Shown piece by piece: positions 1-11,025 of a DNA stretch of 64,000 nt. The position numbers and the translations under genes are program-made. The stretch's first letter is position 1. Each line of letters opens with the position of its first letter. This DNA is from Tubiluchus corallicola (Eukaryota; Priapulida; Priapulimorpha; Priapulimorphida; Tubiluchidae): NCBI GenBank assembly GCA_030141605.1, contig JAQGDQ010000060.1:310001-374000 (forward strand), in the 5' to 3' direction. The notes beneath the pieces were generated by a model. That model had not been told where the DNA came from. It searched no databases and saw nothing but the letters and a program-made list of their open reading frames with translations.

Positions 1-684
1 GTATCCACGGAAGCCGTTGCTAGCACATTTGTTTAACCTTTCCGAAGTTTCACGAACAAAATGTTTTCGGAAAAAGTGCAACTTCGGCTCCCGATTTCAT
101 TAGGAAGGAAGCCATGAAATTTAGTAAAATTACTGTCAAATTTTCACTTACAGTTAGATATTTTAATTAAACAAAACTTGTTTTTACGTTAAATTTGACC
201 TTTAAGTCTAATACAAATTCTCATTTAATGTTATAATTATCTTATCTACCTGCAGTGTTTGTTTTATGATAATCAATAACCCTCTTCTTATAACTGTCCT
301 TCTTTGCCACATTACAAACCATTAAGTTTTTAATACTGAGTTCTTTCTGTTCTTTTCTTGCTGGTATTATGTATGCCTATTACCTAACAAAACATTTCTA
401 AATTTCTCTTCTGTTGCTGCTTGATGCTGTGTCTTACTATCTCATGTTCGTTTTATTTGTAATATCTAACATCGCTAATCAGTTTTCATCATAACGCACC
501 TGGGTACCAACTACACCTGGTGTTTTTATTAGATTTACGACACCAGGTGAACCACGTACACCGTAAGAAATCTTAACTGAGTTGCGTAATTTATGGCAGT
601 AGTGATTAAAGATGCTATGATTAATCTCATATGTAATACAATAATTAGAGGTGTCATTTAATTACGCTATTTTTTAATTATGGC
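1..684. other. AT-rich flank, no feature seen
   Basis: No open frame with protein-like composition, no tandem repeat and no recognisable transposon end. The sequence is AT-rich with scattered homopolymer runs. Confidence 0.5.
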
Positions 685-1152
685 TTATAACTTACTAATG
701 TGGTAGTTTAACTGCTGTAGTACCCGCTTGCTGAAATAAATAACCTGTACTGCTACTAAACATTTTTTATTAGTTTCCGGTAAGACAAAAAGCAGAAATA
801 AGGTACGTAGAGTTACTTTTTGTTTGGTTTTTGCAGATACCTGTGGGTAAGTGAATTGCGTCGCCGGGATACCATGGATAGAGGCTGGCATTTGACCAGA
901 GAATTTGATGGATGGTTTTGTGAACTGCTTAGCTCTCTGATGGCTCTGATGGCTGTATTTATTCCACTTTGGTATGTGGACTGATCGCTGTGGAGAATTG
1001 GACTTAATAGTACTAGGTTTTGGTGTGGCGGTTGTAACACGTGACCACAATTTAAATGACAAACTTATATTGTATTCTGCAATAGAACTGACTTTTTTAG
1101 TAGCCCATTGAAAAGTTTCATTATCGTGAAACTGTACAAGCAAATTTAACAT
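685..1152 (-). CDS. Possible hypothetical exon, unrecognised
   Basis: A 155-codon minus-strand frame. Its middle part (about residues 30-110) is rich in S, T, P, K and Q, like a disordered protein segment, and is less A/T-driven than its surroundings. A GTAACT donor-like site follows the KTKQK codons near 812, so the last 40 or so codons may be intron. I recognise no domain. The start methionine is not supported by context; it could equally be an internal exon or chance. No partner exon could be joined with confidence. Confidence 0.18.
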   Translation of the reverse strand: MLNLLVQFHDNETFQWATKKVSSIAEYNISLSFKLWSRVTTATPKPSTIKSNSPQRSVHIPKWNKYSHQSHQRAKQFTKPSIKFSGQMPASIHGIPATQFTYPQVSAKTKQKVTLRTLFLLFVLPETNKKCLVAVQVIYFSKRVLQQLNYHISKL

Positions 1153-3116
1153 TGTAAATATTATAATTAAATTTCTATTTGTTTGCTAAATAATAAAATT
1201 GTAATTATTTAGGTACGATACTACAGTTCACTGTAATTTGCTAATCCTTGCCAGCTTGTTGTTGATGTGTTAAGAATCGTCCAGCGACATTTTGGTTTTC
1301 GCATAATAAATTAGCATAAAATTGTAGAAATGTTGACTTTTGTAGAAGCTGTGTAAGTGAACATGTACTCTTGTTTTGTTAAATTGGACCTCAAACTAAC
1401 GAAGACTATTTTTCATACATGGCTGAAAGTTACATGTACTTAGTTTCGAACTAAGTATTTCCGAAGTGTTTTTTTTATTTTGCAAATTCTTGTGTGTAAC
1501 ATTCCTGCTTTGGCAAAAACAGTTTGCCTGATATCTATTTGCTCAATTTGATGACAGTTTTTTACTTTTTGCCTCACTAGGTGGAGCAAGTGTTTTGATA
1601 GATGTTAATAATCGTGTATTGGTGAGGTAATTTTTGTATAATAACTGAATATGTCAGTTGAACTGTTTTTTGTAATACATGTGTAGAATGGCTGTTCCCA
1701 GCCGTATAGTGAACATTTGTGCCTGTGATTTTTTCTATAAGTACGCAATTTTGACATGTCTCCCACGCTGCTGCTTCAATTTTTAAAGCCCATTGTGCAG
1801 CATATTCGTTGAGTATAATGTCCAATATGTTTGCGTACTGCAGGATGATGTTCGTGTCGCCATCTGCAGTACGATACTTGTGCCGCCATCTACAGAAATA
1901 TTATTGCACTAATAGTGACAAGTGTAGTTACACTGCTCACATACATTTTGACAGCTATTTAATGACATAATCATTTAACTATAAATAGATGATTTAATTA
2001 AAAAATACTTTACTAATATATTTTTACTTCGATGATACCTTGCTTGTTTGTTCTAATTAATTATTGTAGGTTGTTATTAATTCGTCTCTATTGTTGTTTT
2101 TCATGAAAACTCTGCTTAATACGGTTCGTTATAAGAGCTAGTATTTAACGTTTAGCGGACGTTCATGACGGATTGGAAGCTGTTGTTAACAGGAATAAAA
2201 ATGTTAAAAAGTAAATTTAGTGTAGATTTTTTTATTTATTTGTATGACAAATAGTTTTAGTGGCTTCTATTTCGGACCATTGAATAGTCCCAGCTTTTTA
2301 ACCAAGCATCGTCTATCCCTATCCCAAGCATGTGCCCTATCCGAGATGCCTAACATGCAAATACTGTGTGCCACGTGCTACAATTTTCGACCTTTTCGGT
2401 GTTATGACTGGAACTGACTGTGTGTGTGTGCGTGAGTGCGTGCGTGTGTATATCCTATGGTGACCTTGACCCTTTGACCGATACACATCTTTTTGTTTAG
2501 ATTGTACTTTTTTCTGTGGTGATTTTTTTAAGTAAATTTTAATGTATCTTATGAAGTTTAAATGTATTTTATTCTTCAGCGTCCTGAGATTTTAAATAAT
2601 ATAGTGCAGTAAGCACTATGCAAATAAACTTTACAGCTAAATAAAAGAAAGCTGCTGTCTGCTGCATAATAACCGTCCACACGGTCGTTCAAAATACTGT
2701 CATTCACGAGTCATATGGACGCCTAGAATGGCAGTGAAATTTAAATACCCAAGCTTCTAGTTTTTGAAGCAAAGGTGACGCGTAATGGACGTGCGGTTTG
2801 ATCGTGTGATCTTTAGCAGGTGGTACATGTGTCTGTGTGTGTGTGGGGGGGGGGGGGGTCACATGCAGGTGAACAGAGTGTTCAACAATGTGTGCTTACG
2901 TGGAACCACTCACCGAAGTAAGTAATACCTTTCATTTGTGAAAAATAAGCCACATTTCAGATTAAGATGTTCATACACCATCCATGAATGAACAAATTTA
3001 CAGAAATGATTTAGAAACGAAATGAGTTACCAGGGTGAGCCCTGAAGGCTAGTTTTGATCCCTACTTCCGTCACCGATCTAAGCACTGACCAGTAACTGG
3101 TCAACCTAAACTTTAT
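1153..3116. other. Intergenic, short simple repeats only
   Basis: AT-rich DNA without a convincing gene. It holds a short imperfect TG/CG tract near 2418-2450 and a run of about 13 G at 2845-2858 preceded by TGTGTG. A small local duplication with the motif GCCATCTGCAGTACGATACT / GCCATCTACAG lies near 1859-1895. Confidence 0.5.
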
Positions 3117-3979
3117 CAGCGCCGGCTTTACCAGTAGGCAAACTTGGCAGTTTCTATTCTTACAGAATGGGCGCTTCCGTTTAAAAAATCTTACAATAAC
3201 GCTTATTTAACTATGGCAGATGAAACCTATAAGAATCGAAGTCTTCAGGGCGGAATACAGGAAACGAAAGGTAAAAAAACTAGGATGTTATCAGTGGCGG
3301 ATTTAGGGGGTGGACCCAAGGGACCTGGGCCCTCCCTTGCAGTAACTGTTACAACACGCCAAATTAATATTTTCTCTGAATTATAAGCATTAGAACGATT
3401 TGCTAAATGCTAAAGGTGCCTTATATCTGTAAAAATCATATCACAAGAAAACAGATGAAAGTTACGTACATCATACATGCTGTATAGTGTCTATCAAGAT
3501 ATTGGTATGTATTTTTGAGTCGAAGGTGAGGTGACACCTGTCCTAAACTAGTGAGCTTCCTAGAGATGGTTTCTAGAAAGCAGGAAAGTGGTCTAAAATG
3601 CTTTGTTGTTCGGGTGGACCTCGCAGGGGAGCTTACACCACCCCATAACCTCTAACTGCTTTTCTGTTGGGCCCACCGTTGTTCTAAAACCTGTATCCGC
3701 CCTTGGTTATATAGAATACAATGAGGTCATAAATTCAATTTCAAAAATTAATTCAATAAGAACAAACTGTAGATAGGTAATTGACTACACTTAATTAGTA
3801 TACTATTCATGCACAAGCCTAATACACAGGTACCATTACAGTTCATTATAATATTATACAAGAAACATTCAATGTTGGGGCCATGGGGGTGGGGACCGCG
3901 AGGGAAGAGGTTGACAGTTGAGGAGGGGCGCTAAAATTACTTTTGTCTAGAGCGTCAAACTTCTTAGGAGCCGGCTCTG
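3117..3979. mobile_element. Non-autonomous DNA transposon with nested insertion
   Basis: The ends form a short inverted repeat: CAGCGCCGGCTTTACC on the left and, read on the minus strand, CAGAGCCGGCTCC on the right. Inside the right end the text GGGGCGCTAAAATTAC is the kind of G-rich end common in such elements. No transposase frame is present. A second element occupies 3292-3705, so the original copy was about 440 bp. I could not find a clear target duplication. Confidence 0.5.
3292..3705. mobile_element. MITE nested in an older element
   Basis: Ends are CAGTGGCGGATTTAGGG and, on the minus strand, CAAGGGCGGATACAGG. The pentamer GTTAT flanks both sides (3287-3291 and 3706-3710), a likely target-site duplication. 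Length is 414 bp with no coding capacity. The CAGTGGCG-type terminus resembles ends at 48015 and 53742. Confidence 0.6.
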
Positions 3980-4502
3980 CTCGAAGCGTATTTTTTTCGA
4001 AGCCCTGAAAGAGCCAACATGTCAAAGTTTCATTTTTCTTACCATTGGATGGCGCTACATGCTTTCCATAGGACAGTTCAAACGGTTTACAGCCGTTGTA
4101 TCATGTATCATTTCTCGCACTGTGGTTTTAGGGTTGTCGTGGATCTTTAGTAGGCCAATAATAAAATATCCAACATGGCAAATAACGTTTCTAAATTTGT
4201 AAAAACTAAAAAGTACATTTAGCAGTAGTGCCATGAAATGTCCAACATTCTGATTTCTGATCCGCATCAACCTCATTGCTACTGTGTTCTTCCGCTATAT
4301 AGTTCTGTTATGAATTTATTTTAGAATGTTAAATCATTCATTAGGAAATGAAATTGAAATCAATTAATGAATAATTGCAGTCGTGTATTTTGGATTAACG
4401 ATTGTAAACGCAACACGCGTAGATCTATTTGAATATTGTTATTGTCAAACAGTCTAATTATAAAAATTTAGTATATAATTACGTAATATCATGTAATGTG
4501 TA

Positions 4503-4846
4503 TCAATCATCCAGCGACATTACACTTTCTACCTTGTACCGCCAAATGGTACGTTCTTTTGCCACTCTCCATGATGAAGTATCTTTCAAAACTGAAAATG
4601 TTCCGTAACTTTCACTGAGGTCTTTTTGCGTAAAATCTATCCATGTGAACAATCTGCCTCCCCTTGGCGTTTTATATGGTTGAGTTGATTCGTGGAAAGC
4701 TTTAATAAGTTGCCTGTTTGCTGGTAATCTCAGAGCAAAACCACTAAGTCTTCTGCATTTCGTCTTCTGGTCCATTTTTCTTCCTTGACTTTGTCGTACA
4801 AATAATTGTTACTTAGAATATTTGGCCATTTTATCTCACACACGGC
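4503..4846 (-). CDS. Possible terminal exon or small protein, unrecognised
   Basis: The minus-strand frame stays open from about 4846 to the stop at 4503-4505, about 114 codons; the first ATG is at 4775 and gives 90 codons. The product has a balanced, protein-like composition with W, F, R, D and E spread throughout (for example GGRLFTWIDFTQ and WRVAKERTIWRYKVE), unlike the poly-F/K/N products of random AT-rich DNA. A weak AG acceptor lies just upstream of ATAAAATGG near 4840. I recognise no family. It could be the last exon of a gene starting to the right, but the WDR-like gene lies there in the opposite direction, so a decayed fragment is equally possible. Confidence 0.28.
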
Positions 4847-4849
4847 TCA

Positions 4850-5304
4850 CGCATCATTGATTCCATTTCTGAAGTCGCACACTCTCTGACATGACTTTGT
4901 AATCATTTTAGATCATGTTGCCCTGTCACCCGCAACTTCCCATGTCTTTGCATAGACACTCACACTTCTTCTTTCTTCTTCAAAATCTCATTCCACCTGT
5001 TCTAGGCATTGAGGTATCAACATTTATCAGAGTATTCCACCCTCTTCCATCTGCAGCTATCAGCGTGAGTGACAGTAATAGACACTCACACGCGACTGCT
5101 CATTTCAAAACATTTGTTTCTAGAGACGCAAATGCCATTTGTCTCCTAGAAACAAGCCTGTTCAACTATTATGATGCGCATGTCGATGATGTCATCAACA
5201 AATGTTCTTGTTGAAGTGCCTATGTATAAAATATTGAAATAAAGGGGTGAGCTTTTATAATAGACATTTGACTACAAGACCATTGCGTTGATTAACTTCA
5301 CATC
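4850..5304 (+). promoter_or_regulatory. Upstream region of the WD40 gene
   Basis: About 450 bp between the putative minus-strand exon and the ATG of the large WD40 gene. It should contain that gene's promoter and 5' UTR. A TATAAAATATT sequence occurs near 5225 and a second TTTATAATA near 5254, but neither can be tied to a start site by sequence alone. The start context is ACATCATGG, with G at +4. Confidence 0.25.
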
Positions 5305-8300
5305 ATGGAACCCGTAAGGTCTTCTAGAACCAGTAGGAAATTTAGTAAATTCAAGCGTGGCAGCCTTATACGTAAGCGCAGCAGCAGGGGCCATCAGGAA
5401 ACCTACGCTGTGAGAATTAGTTATGGATTTCATACTCAGCGATGCTTCACTACCAATGGTGACATTCCATGCGCGACAGTAATAGACGCAAACGAACTAT
5501 ATGCCTACCTGGTGCCAAACTTGATTGACTCAGGTCCTGCTATAACTAGGTGTGTCTTCCGCAAACATGAAAAAGAGATGCTTGCATGTGACCATTATCA
5601 GGTGGAAAGTCCAGCCAGTAAAATGATATATATAGATAAACTGAAGTCTTTGGTTTGCTACTGCAGCGACTTGTCCCTGCGGGCTTACAAACTTGATGCG
5701 GAAAGCCAACTTGTAGATGTTGCAAAAGTTAGCTGTTTCAATGTCATTACGTGCTTAGCTTTTAACGAGAAAACGAACGAAATCCTAACTGGTGGCATTG
5801 GATGCGTTCTGTTGTGGCAGCTGCCTATGCTGATTCCAGCACCTGACTTGGAAGTACCCTTAGAAGAGAGCGACTGTGTTTGTCACTTGGAAATTGACCC
5901 CCCGTCTCATCGAGTTTATGTTCTATGTGATGTTACATTGTACATTGTCAGTTATAAACAAAAAGGGATAACCACTCGTGTACCTCTGAATTGCAAGGTT
6001 TCCCTGACATGTGCTGCTTTTCATTTGATAAATCAAGTTTTTGTAGGTGGTTTCAAGGATGGCATTATCAGAATGTGGAGCTCTGCAAAGTTTAACTTAA
6101 TGCAGACTTTCACGGGACACACAGACAAAATAACAGCCCTGCAGATAGTTTCATGTGGACAGCAGTTATTATTATATTCTTCCTCAATGGATGGTTCCAT
6201 TCGGGCTTGGAAGTTTGACACATTTCAGTGCACACAGAGCTTCAGCATTGGCAAGGAAATAGTTGGACTAGGTGTTCTGAAAAACAGTGACATATACTGC
6301 TGGTTTGATAATAATCTCACAGAAATGCGGTTTACGAGTCTACATAACGTTCTGTGTACTATGAAATCGAAAATTCTGATACTCAGATGTGTTAGATCAC
6401 GCCATGGACCACTGATTATTCTAGTGACAAGCGACCGGGTAGTGAGGGTAATCTCGCCAAAAACTGGTTTGTTAAAAACTGCAATTTATCCAACTTGTAA
6501 ACTGCTGGTTGCTTCACAAATTGAGTACTTTGCCAAAGAAGACACCATCTATGCTGTCGAGGAGAAATCCGGCAAAGTTTCAGTTTTTGCCACTAACAGT
6601 AATCCGTGTAAGTTGAGTCACTGCTTAAAGCCTGAAACTCGTGGTACAGAAATTCTTTGTATAGCACTGGCAGATCTATCTTTTATCCAAGATGAAAAGC
6701 CAATGACAGAATCTTTGTTATTAGCTGGACACTCCAATGGTCAAATTTCGGTTATCAAATCAATAGCCATAAATCCAAACATCATTCAAGCCCACAACAG
6801 TCAAATACTACAAATTAAAGTGGCAATATCAGAATCTGCATCGATGGACACTTTGCCAATGGCAGCATCTTTTGCTGTTGACCAGACGCTCAAAATATGG
6901 TCCCTAAAAGTGTCCAATGAAGACTTTGCCCTCGAAATGACTTGTATCCGAAACATTAACTTAAACTATCCTCCACAAAATATGAGTTTTTTGAGTGATA
7001 CTGTATGTGTGATCACACACCAGAAGAACCGTGACCTTACAGAAATGCACCATTTCACACAACTTGACCAGAAAGCCAAAAGCCTTTCAAAAGTCCACAA
7101 ATGGTTTGCTGCCGACCTAGAAGTACAGCACGTTGGAAAAATTACTGGTTTGTCAGCTTCTGGTGTGCTTAAGCTGTTTGCAACGACTGGTACTGATGGT
7201 TTACTAAAAGTATGGGCTAACACTGGTAATCTGATAAGAGAAATATGTTTTGACCCCAGCTTGCGAGGCATTTGCTTTTTTAGTCCCCATGGTGACATTC
7301 TCGTAGGATTTCAACAACAAGTTTGTCACATACCTCCTGAAAACTATTTACCACCGTCCTACATGAATAAAGTATTTAGCACTCGTGGATCATTAGAGTC
7401 ATTGAGTGGCGCACAGACTTCTGGCATTGTGCCACTGTGGACCAACATCGTCCAAAAATCACGACCTGATCTTGATATCAGCGACAGTAAAACGAAATGC
7501 AAAAAGTATAGCCAGCTTGGTCTAATACGTGACGACGGCAAAAGTGATATTTCTGGAGCTGACAGAAGTCAAATTGTAGAGAGACAGGCTACCAAATTTG
7601 TAGATGCTGTCACCAGAGAATGCGATGACAATAACGAATTAAAAAAATCACGCCGCTTGGCACAAATGAAGCATCGCAACACAAGAATTATACAAAACTT
7701 TGAAGTACGAACTGATAACCTGATACGCACGGAAAGTGTGGTTATAAAGTTGGCATACTATCCCTTATATAAAGCTAACTACATCATTATTATACCGTTT
7801 TTTGGTTACATACCAAACTCGATTGTGCGAGACCTGATGAACATTCGCTACAAATTTGTAACTCCATTTTGCTCCACACCGCAAGTTCGACCACAGGACA
7901 CTGAAGCAGCAGCAACAATAAAGAAACACAGCTGCACTTGTTATGGAACACCGTTTCCATTACGCAACTGGCAAGGGGAAAAAACCGATGAAATAAAACA
8001 GGTAGCATCAGAGGCAAAGCATAGTGTTGATCTTGGCGTGCGTGAAGCCATGGCAAAGCATTTTCTACCAAAGCAACATGTTTCTGCTCAGCGTAAGTTG
8101 CAGAAGACAGACGGTTTGGAGAAGTTTGGACAAAAGTCATCGAGAAGAACTTCAAGAGCAAAGAGGCGTTTATCAACAAAAAAGCAAGTGAGAGGAAGGC
8201 CATCTCACGATCTGGATGCAAGTAAATTTCTTATATCTCTAGATAAAGCAAAGGAGCTCATGCCTAGCAGAGTCACAGCAAAGGAAAAACGCGAAAAAAG

Positions 8301-11025
8301 TGAAGACAAACAGGAAAAAGTACATCCAATCATTGCACAAATTTTAAAAGAACGCTGGTTTCCTGGCCTCAGGCGAGCCAATGTGGAAAATGTCATAAAG
8401 ACTTTCTTAACAATTATGGACTTTTGTGATGAAAAACAGTTAAGAACTATGTTTGGATATATTGTAAAATTGCATGACGAACTATCGTTTGATCCAGTGC
8501 TTTCTGAATCTCTGGTTGAAAAACTTTTTTTATTTTTGGAACACAAGCGCACTACGGTAAGGCAATTAACGGCAGCTACTCTGGAATCTCTTGGCATCAA
8601 AAGACCAGATTTCAGAAAGACTAAAAGCTATGAAGGCACTAACACCCGAGAAACTCTGGAGTTACTTCAACAAGAACCATGGTTTGGTGGAGTAGAAGAA
8701 ATAACCATTGAGGAAGCAGCAAAAAGACTTCTGACACTTCTAGATGGTTGCAAAACTACAACGCACACAAAAATATGTGAATACATTATTCAGCTGCGTA
8801 AAGAATTTATTGCTGCTTCAGATTTGGGTAACATGCTTCAAAAGAAATTAATTAACGACATTCAGAATCTGGGTAAACGGAAAATGGCATCATCTGCGCT
8901 CCAGGCACTTGGCTTTGTAACTCATCAGTTCCATGGTGCCTCGTTTGTACGAAAAGGATCTGATAGACTACCATATCTTTTCAAAGAAATTTCAAAGCAA
9001 AAATGGTTTCCCGACAAAAAAGATTTAACAACAGATGTAGTTGTGAAGGCGATTCTTGATGTCATTGACAACTCTGATGATGTCGCACATACTGGCATCT
9101 ACAACTACCTTGCGAGGCTGCATACAGAAGTTGGCATTAGCCCTACACTTCTTAATGAAGTGATTGACAAATTAATTCAACAGCTAAGCCACGAAGATCA
9201 GGTTATAAAATGGACAGCTGCTGCTACATTGGAGACGCTTGCATGCAAAGACAACGAAACTGTGATCAGAAGTTTGCTTCCTCTAACCATCGATGATAAT
9301 ACGGCTATTCGAGATTGTGCAACAGATGTGCTAAAAAAGCTAGGAAAGATTGAGGATAAGTTAGCACTGCGCAATCTTTTAGAGTCTATGGGTTTGATAG
9401 TGGCCGATGATTCAACAGATGAGAAAAATCTAGAAGACTTACGAGAAAGACATGCTAAACCACTCGCAAAACCAACAAAGCAAGATTCAACAGATGAGAA
9501 AAATCTAGAAGACTTACGAGAAAGACATGCAAAACCACTCGCAAAACCAACAAAGCAAGATTCATTCACGAGCTCTGATACTCGACGGATCGTTAAAACA
9601 GAATTAGTATCTGAACCTAAAAAAGACTTTGCAGGAATAGTCCCATCAACTCCCGAACTTCCACCCGAGCTTAAAGCTAGCAAAGGCACAGAATATGAAC
9701 CCATAGATCGGGTATATGAGCAACGTATCACTCCGCCAAGCAAACCCACTGATCTGGCATACGAACAAAGCATCTGTCAACCAAGTAAAGAACTTCAAGG
9801 AGAACCTTTTGTTCGTTCTAGTGCTGTGCAAATTGATGACATTCCTCTAACAAAAAGTCCGCATATTCTAGAAGAGAGCGATACTTTCCTATCTGATGAA
9901 ACTGCGCAAATCTTGCCGTCACCTGCTTCTGTTCCCTACAAAACCACAAAAGGTTTCACTACGGCAGCTGGTGAACTCCTGTCTCCTTCTGGTTCAATGG
10001 TCAAAATGCTGCCAGATTCTGAAACTATATCTTTACCAGACATAATGCCTAAACAACTGTTAGTTGCCAGTCCCAGTCTTTTGTCAGATGCTGATCAAAC
10101 CCTAGATTTCCTCATGCAGCCAGAGGATCTTAAGGTAGAGGATAAGACAGAAAAACATCAAAAGAAGGCGTTAGAATTGCCAACTATAAGTAGACGGTTA
10201 TATGGATTCCATGGAAAACAAAGATGTCACTTGGGACAAAAACCTGCGGAACCTGCACAGCTGTTGTTTGGTGCAATTTCAACCGCAGGCGATGCACCAT
10301 GGTCACAAGACAATGTTGAGTTTGAAAGCAAAATTTCTGAGCCCTTAGAGGAATTATCCCCAAAGATATCGCATAGAGTTTCATTAGAGAAGCCCTCCTT
10401 GAAAAAATCAAGTAGAATTTCACGTGAACGATATTTGTTGAAGGAATCACGTGTCGCTTCAGAAAAATTTTCCCAAAAGAAACTCAGGCAAGGTTTAGCA
10501 AAGGTACCTTTCACGGAAAAAAGGAGTTTTGTAATTGAATCACCAAGCAACGAGAAGAGAAAAGAAGATATACAAAAAAGGGAAACCCAAAAAGAAGTGC
10601 TCAAAAGACCCTCTCCAGACACTAGTAGTATGGATGGTGAGGCGAAAAATTTCTTTGAGCTACCAGAAATCCGAGAAAATGTCAGACTTCGAGTGGCATA
10701 TAAAAGAAAAAAGCGAGCTGCCCTATTGGGCAATGAAAAGAAATATGAGAAGGGCCCGAAATCTATACAATGCACGTACAAATACAGCAGTACGACACCG
10801 TATGCCAGTGAACCAGGCCTAAGAATTCTTCAGTCAGTAACTTGCAATAAAGCAAAAGATATAATAGGCCAAAAGGAAGAGAAGGAATCTATATTTGTTA
10901 CACCTCTCCCGAGCCAATGCAATATCAATACTCCAAATGTGCATACAGGATTATATAAATGTGGTACTTTTGATATGAAATGGGTAACTTTATTAGTCGG
11001 TTCAGAAGACAACGGCAATTGTTAA
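5305..11025 (+). CDS. WD40 and helical-repeat protein, WDR87/WDR97-like
   Basis: One open frame of 1906 codons. Residues about 50-700 look like two WD40 propellers: repeated WSS, IRMW, IRAW, LKIW and LKVW endings preceded by GH or GG turns (for example FTGHTDKITALQ, MDGSIRAWKFD, GTDGLLKVW). After a basic linker that includes GYIPNSIVRDLM, residues about 1005-1360 hold three units of about 110 residues. Each opens with a W-F signature (KERWFPG, EPWFGG, KQKWFPD) and continues as HEAT-like helices. The rest is a charged, S/P/K-rich, probably disordered tail. This order matches my recollection of the WDR87/WDR97 group, which is linked to cilia and sperm flagella; the function here is inferred. 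The start is the first in-frame ATG in good context. Absence of introns over 5.7 kb is unusual beside a split neighbour. No AATAAA lies just after the stop. Confidence 0.85.
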   Translation: MEPVRSSRTSRKFSKFKRGSLIRKRSSRGHQETYAVRISYGFHTQRCFTTNGDIPCATVIDANELYAYLVPNLIDSGPAITRCVFRKHEKEMLACDHYQVESPASKMIYIDKLKSLVCYCSDLSLRAYKLDAESQLVDVAKVSCFNVITCLAFNEKTNEILTGGIGCVLLWQLPMLIPAPDLEVPLEESDCVCHLEIDPPSHRVYVLCDVTLYIVSYKQKGITTRVPLNCKVSLTCAAFHLINQVFVGGFKDGIIRMWSSAKFNLMQTFTGHTDKITALQIVSCGQQLLLYSSSMDGSIRAWKFDTFQCTQSFSIGKEIVGLGVLKNSDIYCWFDNNLTEMRFTSLHNVLCTMKSKILILRCVRSRHGPLIILVTSDRVVRVISPKTGLLKTAIYPTCKLLVASQIEYFAKEDTIYAVEEKSGKVSVFATNSNPCKLSHCLKPETRGTEILCIALADLSFIQDEKPMTESLLLAGHSNGQISVIKSIAINPNIIQAHNSQILQIKVAISESASMDTLPMAASFAVDQTLKIWSLKVSNEDFALEMTCIRNINLNYPPQNMSFLSDTVCVITHQKNRDLTEMHHFTQLDQKAKSLSKVHKWFAADLEVQHVGKITGLSASGVLKLFATTGTDGLLKVWANTGNLIREICFDPSLRGICFFSPHGDILVGFQQQVCHIPPENYLPPSYMNKVFSTRGSLESLSGAQTSGIVPLWTNIVQKSRPDLDISDSKTKCKKYSQLGLIRDDGKSDISGADRSQIVERQATKFVDAVTRECDDNNELKKSRRLAQMKHRNTRIIQNFEVRTDNLIRTESVVIKLAYYPLYKANYIIIIPFFGYIPNSIVRDLMNIRYKFVTPFCSTPQVRPQDTEAAATIKKHSCTCYGTPFPLRNWQGEKTDEIKQVASEAKHSVDLGVREAMAKHFLPKQHVSAQRKLQKTDGLEKFGQKSSRRTSRAKRRLSTKKQVRGRPSHDLDASKFLISLDKAKELMPSRVTAKEKREKSEDKQEKVHPIIAQILKERWFPGLRRANVENVIKTFLTIMDFCDEKQLRTMFGYIVKLHDELSFDPVLSESLVEKLFLFLEHKRTTVRQLTAATLESLGIKRPDFRKTKSYEGTNTRETLELLQQEPWFGGVEEITIEEAAKRLLTLLDGCKTTTHTKICEYIIQLRKEFIAASDLGNMLQKKLINDIQNLGKRKMASSALQALGFVTHQFHGASFVRKGSDRLPYLFKEISKQKWFPDKKDLTTDVVVKAILDVIDNSDDVAHTGIYNYLARLHTEVGISPTLLNEVIDKLIQQLSHEDQVIKWTAAATLETLACKDNETVIRSLLPLTIDDNTAIRDCATDVLKKLGKIEDKLALRNLLESMGLIVADDSTDEKNLEDLRERHAKPLAKPTKQDSTDEKNLEDLRERHAKPLAKPTKQDSFTSSDTRRIVKTELVSEPKKDFAGIVPSTPELPPELKASKGTEYEPIDRVYEQRITPPSKPTDLAYEQSICQPSKELQGEPFVRSSAVQIDDIPLTKSPHILEESDTFLSDETAQILPSPASVPYKTTKGFTTAAGELLSPSGSMVKMLPDSETISLPDIMPKQLLVASPSLLSDADQTLDFLMQPEDLKVEDKTEKHQKKALELPTISRRLYGFHGKQRCHLGQKPAEPAQLLFGAISTAGDAPWSQDNVEFESKISEPLEELSPKISHRVSLEKPSLKKSSRISRERYLLKESRVASEKFSQKKLRQGLAKVPFTEKRSFVIESPSNEKRKEDIQKRETQKEVLKRPSPDTSSMDGEAKNFFELPEIRENVRLRVAYKRKKRAALLGNEKKYEKGPKSIQCTYKYSSTTPYASEPGLRILQSVTCNKAKDIIGQKEEKESIFVTPLPSQCNINTPNVHTGLYKCGTFDMKWVTLLVGSEDNGNC
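9409..9558 (+). repeat. In-frame 75-bp tandem duplication in the WD40 gene
   Basis: Two adjacent 25-codon units, 9409-9483 and 9484-9558, each encode a segment running from DSTDEKNLEDL to AKPTKQ. I see one synonymous difference (GCT versus GCA). The unit falls in the disordered tail just after the helical repeats. The near-identity points to a recent duplication. Confidence 0.9.

Noticed and set aside
1577-1825. Minus-strand 82-codon frame as an exon partner of 685-1152
   Set aside because: No donor/acceptor pair of matching phase could be placed with confidence.
4915-5214. 99-codon frame upstream of the WD40 gene
   Set aside because: Low-complexity His/Ser/Phe composition, no domain, and it lies in the probable promoter or 5' UTR.
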